Below, piece after piece: positions 41,146 to 53,810 of a stretch of 64,000 bases of DNA. A model generated the notes under the pieces. It was not told the origin of the DNA, made no database searches, and saw only the letters and a list, made by a program, of their open reading frames with translations. Numbering within the stretch: the stretch's first letter is position 1; each line of letters opens with the position of its first letter. Source of the DNA: Flabesymbios commensalis (Eukaryota > Annelida > Polychaeta > Terebellida > Flabelligeridae); NCBI GenBank assembly GCA_964017125.1, contig OZ024908.1, positions 67,023,440 to 67,087,439 on the forward strand, in the 5' to 3' direction. A program made the translations under genes and the position numbers.

Positions 41146-41376
41146 AGAGCAAGATTGGTTTGATTCTTGCAGATAAGTATGTTTGTAAAACAAGAGCTGT
41201 GTCTAATTGTTGGCTCAGATAGTATCATATCACATCACATATAATATATCTGAGGCTTGTAATAATTTTCGGGATGAAAAAACCCCGCAATAATTAAGCT
41301 ATATACATATAAGTTTTGTATCACAACATTTGCATTTTTGTCTTTCTTTGTACAACTAAGTAGATCCTTGCACTGA

Positions 41377-41535
41377 AAAGAGTAAAATAGTTAAAATGGC
41401 CGTAGACCCACACCATAGACCTGTATTCAAAGGAAGCGGGAAGAGCTAATGCTAACTAGACATTTCTGGTGACTTAAAATTGAAAAAGACCCTTTGATCT
41501 CTTGGTTTATATAACAATATTTCAGTCATGAAGAA
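41377..41535 (+). mobile_element. Family C MITE fragment
   Basis: Only the right portion: GGCCGTAGACCCACACCATA, GGGAAGAGCTAATGC, AAGACCCTTTGATCTC. Confidence 0.55.
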
Positions 41536-42149
41536 CAAAAATGGCATTGATTCGAATTCAGCCCTGGTCCACACACATATCGCAGCAAGGGGGGGGGGGG
41601 GGTAAAATAAGTGACAGCAGGAGGTTATGGATCTATCAAGCAAATACGAGACGTTCATCAAATGTCGGTTCAATGTTGGCCCGCCGTCTACGACGCCGGT
41701 CCAACATTGAACCATCCTTGGGTGAATGTCTCGTGTGTGCTGGGTATATACAACACAGGCTGCAGACACCACACCCTCTATACCAAACAAACTATACGAA
41801 ACAAACCATACACTGGTCCACCATTGGAACAGCATTGGTTGAGGGTTTGTGTTTGCGGACACACTACCCCCTTACACATACACACATAATCTGACCTCTG
41901 ACCCCGCCTGTCCTGCATCTCACCATGACAGGTGCCTGGATGGGCGACCAACTTGGCGCTCCGCCAAATTTTACGGGGATCTAAATCCTTCAGCAGAGTT
42001 TTTTTCACGCTGGGTGAAGAAGGGTGTCATTCGCGCTCAGGGTTAGCCACATGGTGGGCTAACGTCCGTGATGTTGGCCCAACATTTTTCTTAAAATTGC
42101 AGATTTTTTGTGCTTAGCCTCAATGTTTACAAAACCATATCAGCCTGAT

Positions 42150-42398
42150 TCAACCCTTTAACCGCCGGTGCCGCATATCTTCGGGTTTTTGTTTTTTATT
42201 AGCACATTAAGTACCACCTTATAAACATGTTAAAGATAAAATGTGACATCAATCAGCAATATTTGAAAACAGCTAGTTGACCTCCATTTTGTCAAATCTG
42301 TATATTTTTCACTCACTTGAAGGTGTGGATCGCGTCAGCGAGACACAACTTCAAGTGGGTAAAAATTCAAGTTGAATAATTTGGCGGTTAAAGGGTTA
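42150..42398 (+). mobile_element. Family B hairpin MITE, copy B1
   Basis: The left end is CAACCCTTTAACCGCCGG and the right end TTTGGCGGTTAAAGGGTTA. The central hairpin CACTTGAAGGTGTGGATCGC with its complement lies at about 42308-42365. It is a full-length member, with termini of the TTAA/CCCTTT type. Confidence 0.8.
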
Positions 42399-43794
42399 GA
42401 CAGTTGACATGGTTGATGTATTATCTTGCATTCAGCGATTCATATTCAACAAAAACTGTATCAGTAGAAGGAATCTCCTTGATCAGTACAATTAACCTAT
42501 GATGTGCTAGCGTGCATATATTAGAGAATTGCGAATCAACGTAGTTCTTTATCACGCAATATTATTTTATTTAGAACAGGAAGTATAAGTGTGATACAGA
42601 AAAAGCATAGGAAGATTTAGTTCAGGGTTTCTCCAATCAATCGCCTTGACCTTCAATGTTATCACCCAGCAATCTAATACAAAGAATTATTGGGGAGGAA
42701 GACTTATATGGCATTGTTTTCACAGAGTAGCCACTCAAAATGATTTTCGGTGACGTCACTGCGTTTCACCAAGGATAGTAAATAATCACCCGTGGATTAT
42801 GTTAGCTGGCAGACTTACTTACTAATACTTAGACAGAAATAGACAACCAAAAAACAGCGGCAGCAAAAATACCGTGTAAAGTGGGGCAACACGTTGGAGT
42901 AACACTGTGCCAACGTTAGTTGAGGTTGACTCGACGTTGTGCCATGCTAAAGCGTTCAGATACAACCCGCTGATCCAGAGTAAGTGAAATTTCTCGATGG
43001 ATAGTGTTTCATACACTTTCGACTTACGTCATCTATCGTAGCCAACCCCCTACCTGCCACTGAGGTTGATTCATCCCTAGCTCTTCGTGTTTTATGAAAA
43101 TATTTTCTTTTGATTTTTTTCCAACAGTTCTCTTCTCCAGGGTGAAGCAACACAGCAGACACAATAATTATGTTGAATCATTGTTTGTTTAATGCTGGTC
43201 CAACGTCGTAGACGGTGGACCAACGTTAAACAAACATTGATTCTACATCTTGTGTCTGCTGGGAAAGCTCAATCACCAGGGCATGCTATTTTATTTAAAT
43301 GACCTTAAGTAAAAAAATCACAGGACTAAAGACCCAATGTTGACCTAAATTGTTGGCATACCGTCTTTGACGCTGTACCAACATCAAACCCACATTGCCC
43401 CTGGATTCACCCCTTTTCTCGTAGCTGACTGGTACATGTTATTACCCTGTGTCATAAACAACCGACGTTGAATCAACGTCACAATAATGTAGTGTAGACA
43501 GTGGGAGCGATATATGGAGCTAGCGGTTAATCCACGGCAATCAACATTATTTTTTGCGTGAAGTGGTGCTCGAGTTTTTGCCCAGCGGTTTTTATATTTA
43601 TACTGCATCAAGAACAGCCATCAATGCTTAGTCCCAAAAATAGAAGAAGTTTTTGATCACTATCATCGATCTCGTTTCATATCTCGTCTGCGGCTCATTA
43701 TTAATTATTTAATCGACATTAGGGCCTTTTTGAATACTAAATAAATATGTGCTAATTCGGCTTTGCACTTTGTGTGCACATAAAGCCCAGAATA

Positions 43795-43915
43795 GGCCAG
43801 AAGAACCTCCTGAGAATGACGAGATGAATTGGATTACACTGCCTGCAGACACAGGATTTAAAATTAGATCCATGGCGGTCTGAGATCGAGCACGCTTACC
43901 CCTCGGTCACATGAT
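43795..43915 (-). mobile_element. tRNA-derived SINE fragment, copy 3 (reversed)
   Basis: On the minus strand: TGACCGAGGGGTAAGCGTGC, TCAGACCGCCATGG, AATCCTGTGTCTGCAG, matching the second tRNA-like unit and tail of the SINE. Confidence 0.6.
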
Positions 43916-44779
43916 ATTCATGAGTTGGCGAAGAAAAAAAACGTCATCTTTATTTGAAACCTGAATATACACGTCGCCTAGCAGTGTGGGGCCGACCCCG
44001 CGAGCTCCGGCGTGACAGAAAGGTAGCTCTAACCACTTCACTACCCAATAAAGAGAAAGCATTTGTATAACATTTAAACGTCGGCCCAACGGCGTTGGTT
44101 CAACATTTTATAAATGTCATGCAAATGTTTTGTATAAACTGGGTGAGCCCCGGTCATGTGATAAAAACACAATATTTCAATTCCATTTAATTAAGGGGCG
44201 GACCATTTAATACCAGGGGGGGGGGGTATGTTTTTTCTTTCTAAACAAAGTATTTTTTCTTCCAACAAGAAAACACAACATTTTTTTTCTCTCTGATCAA
44301 AAAGAAACACTTTTTTCCCTGAGATGTCACAGACAAACTTTTTTTCCAGGACATGTTTAAAGATCCATTCAACTGCGAAACGGGCATGCGTGTGACGGTC
44401 GCCTTAGTAGCCTATAGAGTACAGGCTGACGCATTAATATCAGCAACTAAACTGATTACAAGATACTACTCAAACGGGGCATTAACCTAATGCTGTTTTA
44501 ATGGTAGACCAACGTATGCGCCGTTGGCCCAACATTGAACCAACATTGGCGGAGTGTACAATGTTTGAGGAAAAGCTGTCCTGTCAATACACATTCTAGG
44601 GGTCAGCTGTTTTGCAATCCCTGCAGTAATAAAGTCAGTTAGCTTGCAAACTCAACTCTCAGCTAAGAGCCAGGTCTAAGAACTTTGAGATTTGGTGGAA
44701 TTACTATCGCATAGATGTCGCTCAAGAATATAATGACCTGCTACGATTTGGGAACTTGCCCTAATGCGGCCGTGGGTAT

Positions 44780-44877
44780 GAAACACACATCTTAGTATTA
44801 TTATGATATAGGGCCTAGGCCCACCCACGAAACACACATCTTAGTATTATTATGATATAGGGCCTAGGCACACCCAC
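44780..44877 (+). repeat. 49-bp tandem duplication
   Basis: GAAACACACATCTTAGTATT through ATAGGGCCTAGGC and CACCCAC, twice, almost identical. Confidence 0.85.
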
Positions 44878-44999
44878 GGGCTATATTGCATTCTGGGGGG
44901 TCCATTCTGCAAGTTTTAACAGTTGACTAGACCTTTAATTCTATAAATTAAAAGGCAGGTGTTATTTCTCATGCTCATTCCAGTGTGCCGGCATAATAC

Positions 45000-45668
45000 C
45001 TATACACATTAGACGTTTGACCGAGCGGAGCAAGATAATTTTTGACAATTTCCAGCAGATTTAGAAAGATCTGCTGGCTGTCAACAATCTTTTTTTTTCT
45101 TACAGATAAATGAACAAAATATTTTTTCCCTCACTTTGTTTTGTGAACAAATTATTTTTTTACAAAAAAGCCATACATACAATGCAGTACATCGATTCAG
45201 TATAGACAAAAAAATATATAAAATAAAATACATAACACACATGGCATATATAAAAACCCATAATAATGCATGGTGTGGCTGACGTCTATGTATATGGATC
45301 GCTACAAAAAAAGGTGGAAAAAAATATCACATGCATGGTTGAATATCGCCAACCAGAAATTATTAACCTTAAAATGATCTCGGGGATATAGTTTTTTAAA
45401 GACATCTCTTTTTTCGGACTAAAATTTCATTAATTTTCGCCCAGAGGATGGGTCTTCCAAGTATTTTGTCCATGTGTTTGTTTTGCCTGTAATTTATTGT
45501 TGTAATCCAACACTAAATATAATTGAAATATCTGACTTTATTACCCCACTGAGACTGGTAGTAACCTAAGATTATATGCACCACCCATCTAAATGAAGCT
45601 GCAAAAGGAACATAGCACTTTGGATCATATATATTTACTTGGCCCTATATAAATACCGCCAAATGTAG
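45000..45668. other. Intergenic, no feature recognised
   Basis: T-rich and A-rich runs at 45085-45170 and 45200-45240. No gene seen. Confidence 0.45.
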
Positions 45669-45905
45669 TTAAAGCGACCCAATCAGGCTAAAATCATTAA
45701 CAAATTGGTGATTTTATTTTGGCTTCTTAATATGACCATATGATGTAAACATGTCCACAGACTAGAACTGCAAAAGTTTTTAAATTTTTGTGCTGCGCAT
45801 TTACCAGTTAGGCTAGATATAGAGACGAAATTCCCGATTTCTTATTGCGGACATGCATGTCCAAAATGAGAAATATGGGAATTTCGTCGTCTATATCTCG
45901 CTTTT
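45669..45905 (+). mobile_element. Family G palindromic element, left-arm copy
   Basis: It shares ATATGACCATATGATGTAAA, AGACTAGAACTGCAAAA and CCAGTTAGGCTAGATATAGA with 30086-30452. The right arm is truncated after TCGTCTATATCTCGC. Confidence 0.7.
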
Positions 45906-46344
45906 TTAACATTTTTTTGAACATTTGATCTTGACATTTGACCGTGAAATAACCTTCAAATGACTTTGGGGTATCATTTTAAAGACTTGATTCTTTTCTC
46001 GGCCTTGCTAAAATTTCATTAATATCTGCCTAAGAGTCTTTCATCAGTACAAAATTCAGAATTTGTGTATAGTTTAAAAAAAAAATCGGTTCCTGGGGAT
46101 ACTTTTATCATGGGGAAGTCGGTAAAAGAAGAGTTAAAGAGGTTATTAAAATATTCATCGGGATTGTGGTGCCAAGGAGGCAAGTTATGTTTAATATCAT
46201 ATTTAGGCTTGTTTATTTATTGGATTTAAAAAAAAAATAATTGCTTATATGTAGTATCCTTTCTTGTACCGGTAGTTAGGAAAGTATCATTTGTTATTGA
46301 ACGTTGTTGGAACTTTGTAAATATCCGAGGCTATATAATGGATT

Positions 46345-46385
46345 ACTAAGATCAAGGAGGTTAAAAACTTTTAGCCTCCTTGCTA
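46345..46385. repeat. Hairpin with CAAGGAGG arms
   Basis: CAAGGAGGTTAAAAACTTTTAGCCTCCTTG. Similar short hairpins are at 47004-47032 and 47404-47432 (AGGGAGGTGTATACCTCCCT). Confidence 0.6.
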
Positions 46386-46559
46386 AGACGAAAACACCAG
46401 ACCCTGTACTAATTATAATAATAGTAACAGATTGCGGCCAGCCGGCTGTCACTACATCCAATTTACCAGCTACTGTGATAAAAAGCAGAGCTGTTTCTGG
46501 AAACGCTTGTATTATATTATCGGGGTTATCGAGACAGGTGTAATGGCTGTAGGATATTA

Positions 46560-46628
46560 TTCTGTCCAAAAGACAGTATCCGCTTACTTGTAAAGTGAGC
46601 AGATACTGCATTTTAGCTTCGCACCGCG
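46560..46628. repeat. Family E hairpin
   Basis: CAAAAGACAGTATCCGCTTA, loop TTGTAAAG, and the complement GAGCAGATACTGCATTTTAG followed by CTTCGCACCG. Confidence 0.65.
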
Positions 46629-47769
46629 GTATTGGCCAGTGGAGGATGTAGAGGGGGGAAGTCCACCCCAGGCAAGCACGACATAATGTTGGACCGACGT
46701 TGACGAAGGTGGGCCATAATTAAATCAGCGTTGGGTCAACGTATGTTCGTTGGAGGGGAGACAAACAAACTGTATTATACTTGCAACTCGATTTATTAGC
46801 GACTGGATTTCTTAGGAACAATTACATTAGTTGCGGATTCCTGGAAAGCAGATGCATTGATTGGGGAAGTTTCAATGTGTTTACATGTATTGTAAACACA
46901 AAAGAAACACCGCAGCAAGCACAAGACGTTGAATCAATGTTGGTTTAACGTTGGTCCAAAAAAGTCGCCAGGTAAACTAGTTACACGCGTGCGTAGTAAA
47001 TGGCATCAAGGAGGTCTACCTCCTTGGTGGCACAGATCAGATTCAAAATGGCCACCACTCGGACATAAACAGCCTATCCTTGCATGAGAGCGATAAACTC
47101 CTTTTTATTCAATCTTCTGAAACTTTGCACCACGTGCAAACTCACCAAATGAATTCGAAAATGACTTGGATCATATTTAAAAATGCATTGGTTTACCATA
47201 GTAGGCCTATATGTAATTCAATAATAATTCTCTAGTTTAGAAGGATTTAGACCTACCTAAAAATAAGAAACACAAGCATCAAATATCATGATTTGAAATG
47301 AATATTACATGTGTAGAGACTCTTCCACACACTAAAAGAAAGTTAAAGAAGAGTTCGCTATATTTTAGCGCACAATGGGGTCAACGTTTGATATGTTGGT
47401 CTTTCCAGGGAGGTGTATACCTCCCTGGTCTTTCATTTCCCCGGCATGTGTGCTTCCCTGCTATAGCTGATGTAGCAGACATGATGTTGATCCGGTCTGG
47501 AGACCAAGGAATCAGATTCTGGCGCCAAACTGCGGGGGGTGATCCACGTACACAGGTGATCAGCTCCGACAGCGCGTGCCACAAAACCAGATGGCTTCCT
47601 CTACTAGAAAAACTCGGACGACGGGCCAATGCTGTTTTAGTGTTTGACCAGCGTCTACGACGCTGGCCAAACAATAAAAATGAATTGGCTGAATGTACAA
47701 GAGCACCGGCGCTGAGCCAATGTTGGCACACCGCTGGCCCAGTACTGGCACAAACTGACATTGCTCAGC

Positions 47770-49542
47770 CCAGCTTCGCAGCTGTTCAACCCTAGAAATC
47801 TAAAAAGTTGATTGATCACATATTTTGCTTTGATGTCCTCGATACAACACAAAGATAATATACCTCTGGAAAAGTGGAATCAGCATCTAAAGGTAGCCTG
47901 TCTCATATGGCTTCACAATGTATTTCCTACCTATACATCTAGATTATCCGTACGTGCTGGGGGGCTATGTATTTTACCTTGGTAGGATTTTTTTTCACAA
48001 CCATAACCGAACAATTTTTTCATCAATTTTCTCCTAGACGCTGAATGTATAACAGAGGGGTGGGTTAATATTGCTTTACGTCGGTTTCTGCACAATCATG
48101 GCAATATCGCGACAGACGGAAGCCCGAAGCCGGGACTATGCCCCACTCTTATTTTGAATGACCTCGAGGGTTCCTTATAGTGTACAGACAGTATACGCAG
48201 GTAGCACTGTACACTCCAGGCCTTTGAACAGTTTGGAGCACTGTTTATGCACAACCACCGTATAGCAGAGGGACATTTACGAGAAGCATATAAACGAACT
48301 TTTTTTCAAGACACCTCCCTCCCCCCCTCCCTGGTCCGTCTCCAACATAAGTTAAGCTAAGTTTAGCAGTCAGCAGCTAATTCATGTGTGTGTTTTTTTT
48401 ATACAAACACAGTAGATAATAATGTTATATTAGACACATAGCTAGTTCACACTTGTTTCATTCGGTAAATGTAAGCGTCGTGTCATTTAATGTTTCGATA
48501 TACATTGTATTTGGAAGACCAAGAGTTTTCAAAAGGAACGCTGCCAACATGTTAAAGTTTCATATGTTGCATCTAGAACTTTCTGTATAAAGTTCCTGGT
48601 TGCACGAACGAGTTATGATGCATAACATCCTCACGTGATACACAAATGAAACACACATCACAGAAGTATAGGCACGCAATTACCATTAATTTTACAGAAC
48701 GTGTCATCCATTTTTTATTTTGTTCATTGAATACAAAGGAAACAAAGAAACAAAAAGTGTGTCCTGATAACTTGTGTGGTGTATCCAATGAAATTATGCA
48801 AGTAAACTAGAGCATATATCCATGTGTGCGTTTAATGCTGGATTTTGTCGGCTATCTTAAAGTTTGCAACTTGGATTACTGGAGATATGGTTTTCAGAAT
48901 TTCTTCCAACTAGATTTTGACTAAAATTTGGCCTGTCGGAAATCTATTCCATCTCAAAATCTGATGAACATTGAATAAGCATTGCATTGATCGAGTATAA
49001 AACGAAAAAATGGCGACAACATTACAATTATAGGGGAAATGTTTTATGTAAAGAAATATTAATATTAATAACATGTGAAGAATCTCAAGGTTAATTAGGT
49101 GCTTAGCTATTTGTGTCTTTATGTTGAATTCCTTTTTAATTTATTTAAAATTTGTTTTTTTGTGTGTTTTAGTGGTCGACGTTATATCACAATATACACC
49201 AACTAGAATTGTTATTCAATATAAGGCCTACACTGTTTCATAAATTCTACATTGACATCCTCAATGTAGAAGGATAACCATAAAAACTCTTCGGTAATCA
49301 CGAACAGGAACATGCAATGATTTATTTCAAGGATGAAAGTTTGTCTACCTCTTGAGCTAACTAAAACGTATGCTCGCGTTTTTTTCGAAACTCAGGAAAA
49401 AACTTCGGCACGTGAGGTCATGCACGTGACTTGGTCACGTGGCTGAGTTTTTGAGTGACAGCGTCAGTCATAACAGCGTGTGGTATGACTACAGGCCACT
49501 TAGTATGATTATGTCTACCCACCAAACGCAAAAATGACGCTA
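47770..49542. other. Intergenic, no gene recognised
   Basis: No exon or repeat family is assigned. Three CACGTG words lie at 49409-49441 (separate entry). Confidence 0.45.
49409..49441. promoter_or_regulatory. Cluster of three CACGTG words
   Basis: CACGTG at 49409, 49423 and 49436, spaced 14 and 13 bases apart, which is the canonical E-box bound by bHLH-zip factors. No adjacent gene is visible, so a regulatory role is only a possibility. Confidence 0.25.
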
Positions 49543-50235
49543 GTTTTATTGTTGGGCCAGCGACGTTGTCAGAGGACCAATATTTAACCAGTATTGTGTG
49601 GGCTTACGTGAACACATTATGTTTGTTAGGTGGACTTCGGGGCAGCAAAAATGACGTTGCATCGGTTTATATAGCTTACATAGATTTGTACACGACTTTT
49701 CGTGCATTTTAAACTCAATTTAACAAAAAAAGATTAGGCCTAAAAGAAATTTGTGAAATAAAATTACATATAATACTCTACTTGTGTCTTGTGAACATGT
49801 AAATGTAGATTACATAAATTATGTCCCAGTATTTTTAAGTGTTGGTATCATCATCTGTTCGCTTATTATTTGGTATTAGGCCTATTGTAATGATATATTG
49901 GGCTGATATTATTCCACTGAACATTTTAAGCTTTGTTTTTAAATCATTGAATGCAATCCAGGATATGACGTTGAAAATGGGGGGAGGGGGTCTACGTGTG
50001 ATGATGATCTTCGGGTCGAAGGTCAAACCTGAGAATCTGGCTGGTCTGCTTGTAAACTCATCCACAACACGTGGATCAGTAATGCCAGAGTGTCACGTGA
50101 CCCAGAGAAACAAAGGTGAAAGGTCATCACTAATGCTGTCTGCAGAACGAGGTGCTGTTGAGCATGTTTAGTGCATCTCGTTTAGGGATAATCCAGAAAC
50201 GGTGCCGTGCGTAATTTAACTACCATGAAAGCTTT

Positions 50236-50657
50236 TTAACCCATACAACGCTGTTATATTTGATTTAACCCCTTAACCGCCAAATTATTCAATTTGAATT
50301 TTCACCCACTTGAAGTTGTGTCTCGCTGACGCGATCCACAACTTCCAGTGAGTTAAAATTATTCAGATTTGACAAATTCAAATCTTGCTGGTTGATGTCA
50401 CATTTCTTTATTTGTTACATCATATATTTAAAATGTGGCACTTAATGTGCTAATAAAAATGAACACCCGAATATATGCGACCCCGGCGGTTAAAGGGTTA
50501 AACCGAGAAATCTTTTTTTTTCAATTTGAAAAACATAACATATGTATTCAAATAAAGCGGAAAGAGCTGACTAAGACATTTATGATGATTTCAAATTGAA
50601 GAAAACTTTTTGGTTTACATTGTTTATACAAACATATTTTGTCTTTGTCAGGGTTAG
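50236..50657 (+). mobile_element. Family C MITE with family B nested inside
   Basis: The family C left end TTAACCCATACAACGCTG and body (GGAAAGAGCTGACTAAGACA) are interrupted at a TTAA by the family B element at 50265-50501. Confidence 0.7.
50265..50501 (-). mobile_element. Family B hairpin MITE, copy B2 (reversed)
   Basis: TTAACCCCTTAACCGCC at the left and GGCGGTTAAAGGGTTAA at the right, exact TTAA on both sides, hairpin CACTTGAAGTTGTGTCTCGC in the left half. Nested in a family C element. Confidence 0.85.
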
Positions 50658-50771
50658 GCAGATAGATAGTGTGGTCTGAATATCACCAATCGTAATGTGA
50701 CGATCGCAACATACGTTTGCTGACGGAATCCTTGTTACATGCATTGTCTTAGTCAGGTAGTAGAATTGCAT

Positions 50772-51024
50772 TTAACCCTTTAAGCCCCCACGATGCATTA
50801 AAGCATCATTTTACATCCTTGAAAACATACTTAATTTTCCTATAACTAAGGGTTTTAGAACGAAAATTTCCATGAAACTGTTTCACCAATACGTGGTAAT
50901 TTTCTTTAATTTTTTAACCACATCAATCATCTTCATCCACTACAAGTCGAGAATTGCGGCAGCAATTCGCGACTTGTAGTGGATGAAGATGAATATATGG
51001 TAAATTCAGGCTTGAAAGGGTTAA
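50772..51024 (+). mobile_element. Family A hairpin MITE, copy A4
   Basis: TTAACCCTTTAAGCCCCC at the left, GCTTGAAAGGGTTAA at the right, TTAA at both ends, and a near-perfect ATCCACTACAAGTCGAGAAT hairpin at 50934-50988. Confidence 0.85.
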
Positions 51025-51154
51025 TAATTGTATTATTAATTGTGTTATTAGTTATTTATTCATCTGAATTTAATATTACAGGTATTACAAAAACAACATT
51101 TTCAAGTAAAGAATAGTCTTGTGTAGTGTGCGGTGATTCATTATAGTTATATTT

Positions 51155-53720
51155 ATGCAAACAGCCCCCATTATCTGTCGACGAAAACTGTTGAAGCTGA
51201 TCACAGTAAATGAGTGGATAACCGATGAGATCCTGTTATCTAAAAGACAAAAAGGCAGCTGGAAAAAATATGGAGAAGAGATCGAACAGATTCTAATCTA
51301 TCACGACTTAATGCACAAGTTCACCTGTGTAACAGACTAATGTCAAAGACAAAAAAAAACTATTATACAAATTTGGTTTCAGAGAACATCACATATCCTT
51401 AAAAGTTATGGGACAAAATGAAATACATTTTCGATAAAAAAAACACAATATACTACCGGATAGTTCATGCAATACCAAACATGCTAGCTCCTTCAATGAT
51501 TTTTTCATAAGTAAGATTGCTAAAATCATGGACACTCTGCTGTCAGCAAAATCAGATTTAAACATTCATCTTGAACCTACTCCTCCAGCTGCCCCAAATC
51601 CTTTACTCACTTTCTCACAAATCTCAGAAAGTAACGTGTCAAAGCTTATTCGTTCATCACCCAGCAAATCATGTGACCTAGATCCATGTCCAACTCAAAT
51701 CGTCAAGGACAGCGCTGATATTCTGGCCGGGTCAATCACAATGATCATAAATCTCTCATTGGCAGAAGGGAAGTTCCCAGATACCTTCAAAAGTGCTCAC
51801 GTTACACTACTATTAACATAACCTTTACTAGATCGAAATGAATTAAGCATTTTTAGACCTGTATCTGGATTAAATTTTGTTTCCAAATTGATCGAGAAAA
51901 TCGTTGCTAGCCAAATAAAATCTTACATGCAAAATTCAGGTATTTCGAATAACCTTCAATCGGCATATAAATGTGGAAATTCCACCGAAAGGGCCCTATT
52001 GTATATTCAAAATGATATTTTGTCAGCTCAAGACCGTGGTGAGCTTACTGCTCTTTCGCTCTTGGATTTGTCTGCGGCTTTTGACACGATCGATCATGAC
52101 CTCTTGCTCAGTAGATTGACTGAGTGAATTGGCATTGATGGTGTGGTGTTACAATGGGTTCGTTCCTACCTGACCGGTCGTTTTCAGCTTGTTAAAGTTA
52201 ATGGTGTACTCTCTACTCCGCAATAATATTGTTATTGTGCGGTGTTTCGCAAGGCTCTGTGTTGGGTCCACTTCTTTTTACTATATAAACCACTCCTCTG
52301 AGTTCAATAATAACAGTTTTTGATCTTAAACATCACCTTTTTGATGATGATACACAAATATACACATCTTTCGTTGCAGAAGATATAACACAGTCTTTAA
52401 TTGTTGTACAAAATTGTATGCTGGCAATCCAGGTTTGGATGGATTAAAACATGCTGAAACTTAATCCTTGTAAGACAGAGTTCAAGATCATTGGTAATTT
52501 AACTCAACGTAAAAAAGTTGCTCATATTTTCTCAGTTGAATGTATGAACCGAAATAGACTGCATACGAAACCTGAGTGTGGCTTTAAATCCAGCTTTATC
52601 ATATACCAAATTACGTTTCCACTTTACTACCTAAACCTCATAGAAGTATTTTTGCTCAATTTTGTTGTGGAATTTTACCTTTGAGAGTAGAAACAGGCCG
52701 TAGACAGAGAGTTAGAGATGAGACAACTGGACAGACACGCTCTCTGAAACTGGAAGAGCGTGTCTGTTCAATTTGCTCATCTGGCGAAGTCGAATATCAT
52801 TTCTTGTTAAAATGTGATGTTTTTTCCGATATAAGAGTTGACTATATAAACAATATTATGCGTAATAACGCCGATTTCATTAATTTTAATTTAGAACAAA
52901 AATTTACTTTTTTGATCACTAAATATTGGAGAGAAACACTGAATTTTTTGTGTAAGGCGTGGTCAAAGAGAAAGACCTGTTTATATCTGTAATGTTTGCC
53001 TCCTCGGCACACTGTATACCTTTTTCTTTTGCTATATTCGTGTATAAAGTGACATTGTAGGCCAAATTGGCCCGGCATATTATACTGTTAATGACCATGA
53101 TATGTATGTTTATGTTGTGTTTGTATATGCATGTCACTTTAATAAATAAATACTTTATCATTCAAGAAACATGTCTCGAATATTTGTAGATCAGCTTTCT
53201 ACCATATTCGAAATCTTAGACGCATTCGAATTCATTTGAATAAAGCTACTGCAATTTCTCTAGCCAATGCTCTTGTGAGCAGTCGCCTTGACTACTGTAA
53301 TTCGTTGCTGTTCTGTTGTTCAGAAAAATATAAAACAAGCTTGCAGCGTGTACAGAATTGCCTTGCCCGAGTAGTGACCAGGTCAAGTTGGCTTTCAGAG
53401 TCTAGGTCCATGCTCAAATCACTGCATTGGTTACCTATTAAATCACATATCAAATTTAAACTGAACCTTCTGACATATAAAGCACTATTAATGGGTACTC
53501 CGTCATATCTCAGTGATTTCTACATTTCGAGAAAAACCAGCAAACACTGGGATCCGAAAGTACGAAGTTATCACATCCTGGACCGCGGTCAAACAAATAA
53601 CGGCCATTCATCGTTCGTGGTTGCCGCTCCGCGCTTGTGGAATAAATTGCCTCTTGAAATACGTGAAGCAAAATCGGTCACTATCTTTCGGAAAAAACAT
53701 CCACCGACCGTCATATGACG
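51155..53720 (+). mobile_element. CR1-like LINE, dead, interrupted by another LINE
   Basis: ORF2 pieces in order: an INPWITDEI-like linker (51185-51290); DLDPCPTQIVKDSADILAGS (51680-51760) and ADILAGSITMIINLSLAEGK; reverse transcriptase blocks FRPVSGLNFVSKLIEKIVAS, ERALLYIQNDILSAQDRGEL and LDLSAAFDTIDHDLLLSRL (51855-52125); a KLNPCKTEFKIIGN block (52453-52495); then, after the insert, HVSNICRSAFYHIRNLRRIR (53171 on), NKATAISLANALVSSRLDYC, SMLKSLHWLPIKSHIKFKLN and RLWNKLPLEIREAKSVTIFR, ending near 53718. Stops and shifts occur at several places. No ORF1 is seen and the 5' end is truncated. Confidence 0.88.
52550..53165 (+). mobile_element. 5'-truncated second LINE nested in the CR1-like LINE
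   Basis: It encodes HIPNYVSTLLPKPHRSIFAQ and FCCGILPLRVETGRRQRVRD (about 52595-52715), then EERVCSICSSGEVEYHFLLK with a C..C....E.H...C pattern, typical of the C-terminus of some LINE proteins, and a stop near 52990. The 3' UTR ends in AATAAATAAATACTTTATCA. The host LINE resumes directly after it. Confidence 0.8.
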
Positions 53721-53810
53721 AATTCCTTTTCTGACTATGGATCTCCCCACTGAATACTGATTTTAGTCCACAGCGCCATTGAGTCTCAATATTGTTTAGA
53801 GATACTGGCG

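Larger units (their letters stand above)
38282..49632. repeat. Dense cluster of family F (GTTGGnCCA) hairpin MITEs
   Basis: The core is a palindrome of the type TTGGnCCAnCGTCGTAGAC with complementary arms. Copies lie near 38290, 38534, 39094, 39195, 39330, 39421, 39515, 39905, 41641, 42044, 42890, 43153, 43333, 43440, 44058, 44480, 46684, 46917, 47624, 47705 and 49543. Better-preserved copies carry outer arms like CAGCAAACACGAGACGTTGA ending GTGTTTGCTGGG. Copies range from near-perfect to badly decayed. No coding capacity. Long mixed frames across them (for example 47298-47795) are artefacts of the palindromes. Confidence 0.8.

Noticed and set aside
41541-41894. 117-codon frame near a poly-G run
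   Set aside because: It spans a family F hairpin and mixed repeats, and several overlapping frames are open on both strands.
47298-47795. 165-codon plus frame
   Set aside because: It runs through family F hairpins and a CAGGGAGG hairpin, has no domain, and the opposite strand is also open.
49835-50171. 110-codon plus frame and overlapping minus frame
   Set aside because: No family recognised, both strands open, no splice signals that chain.
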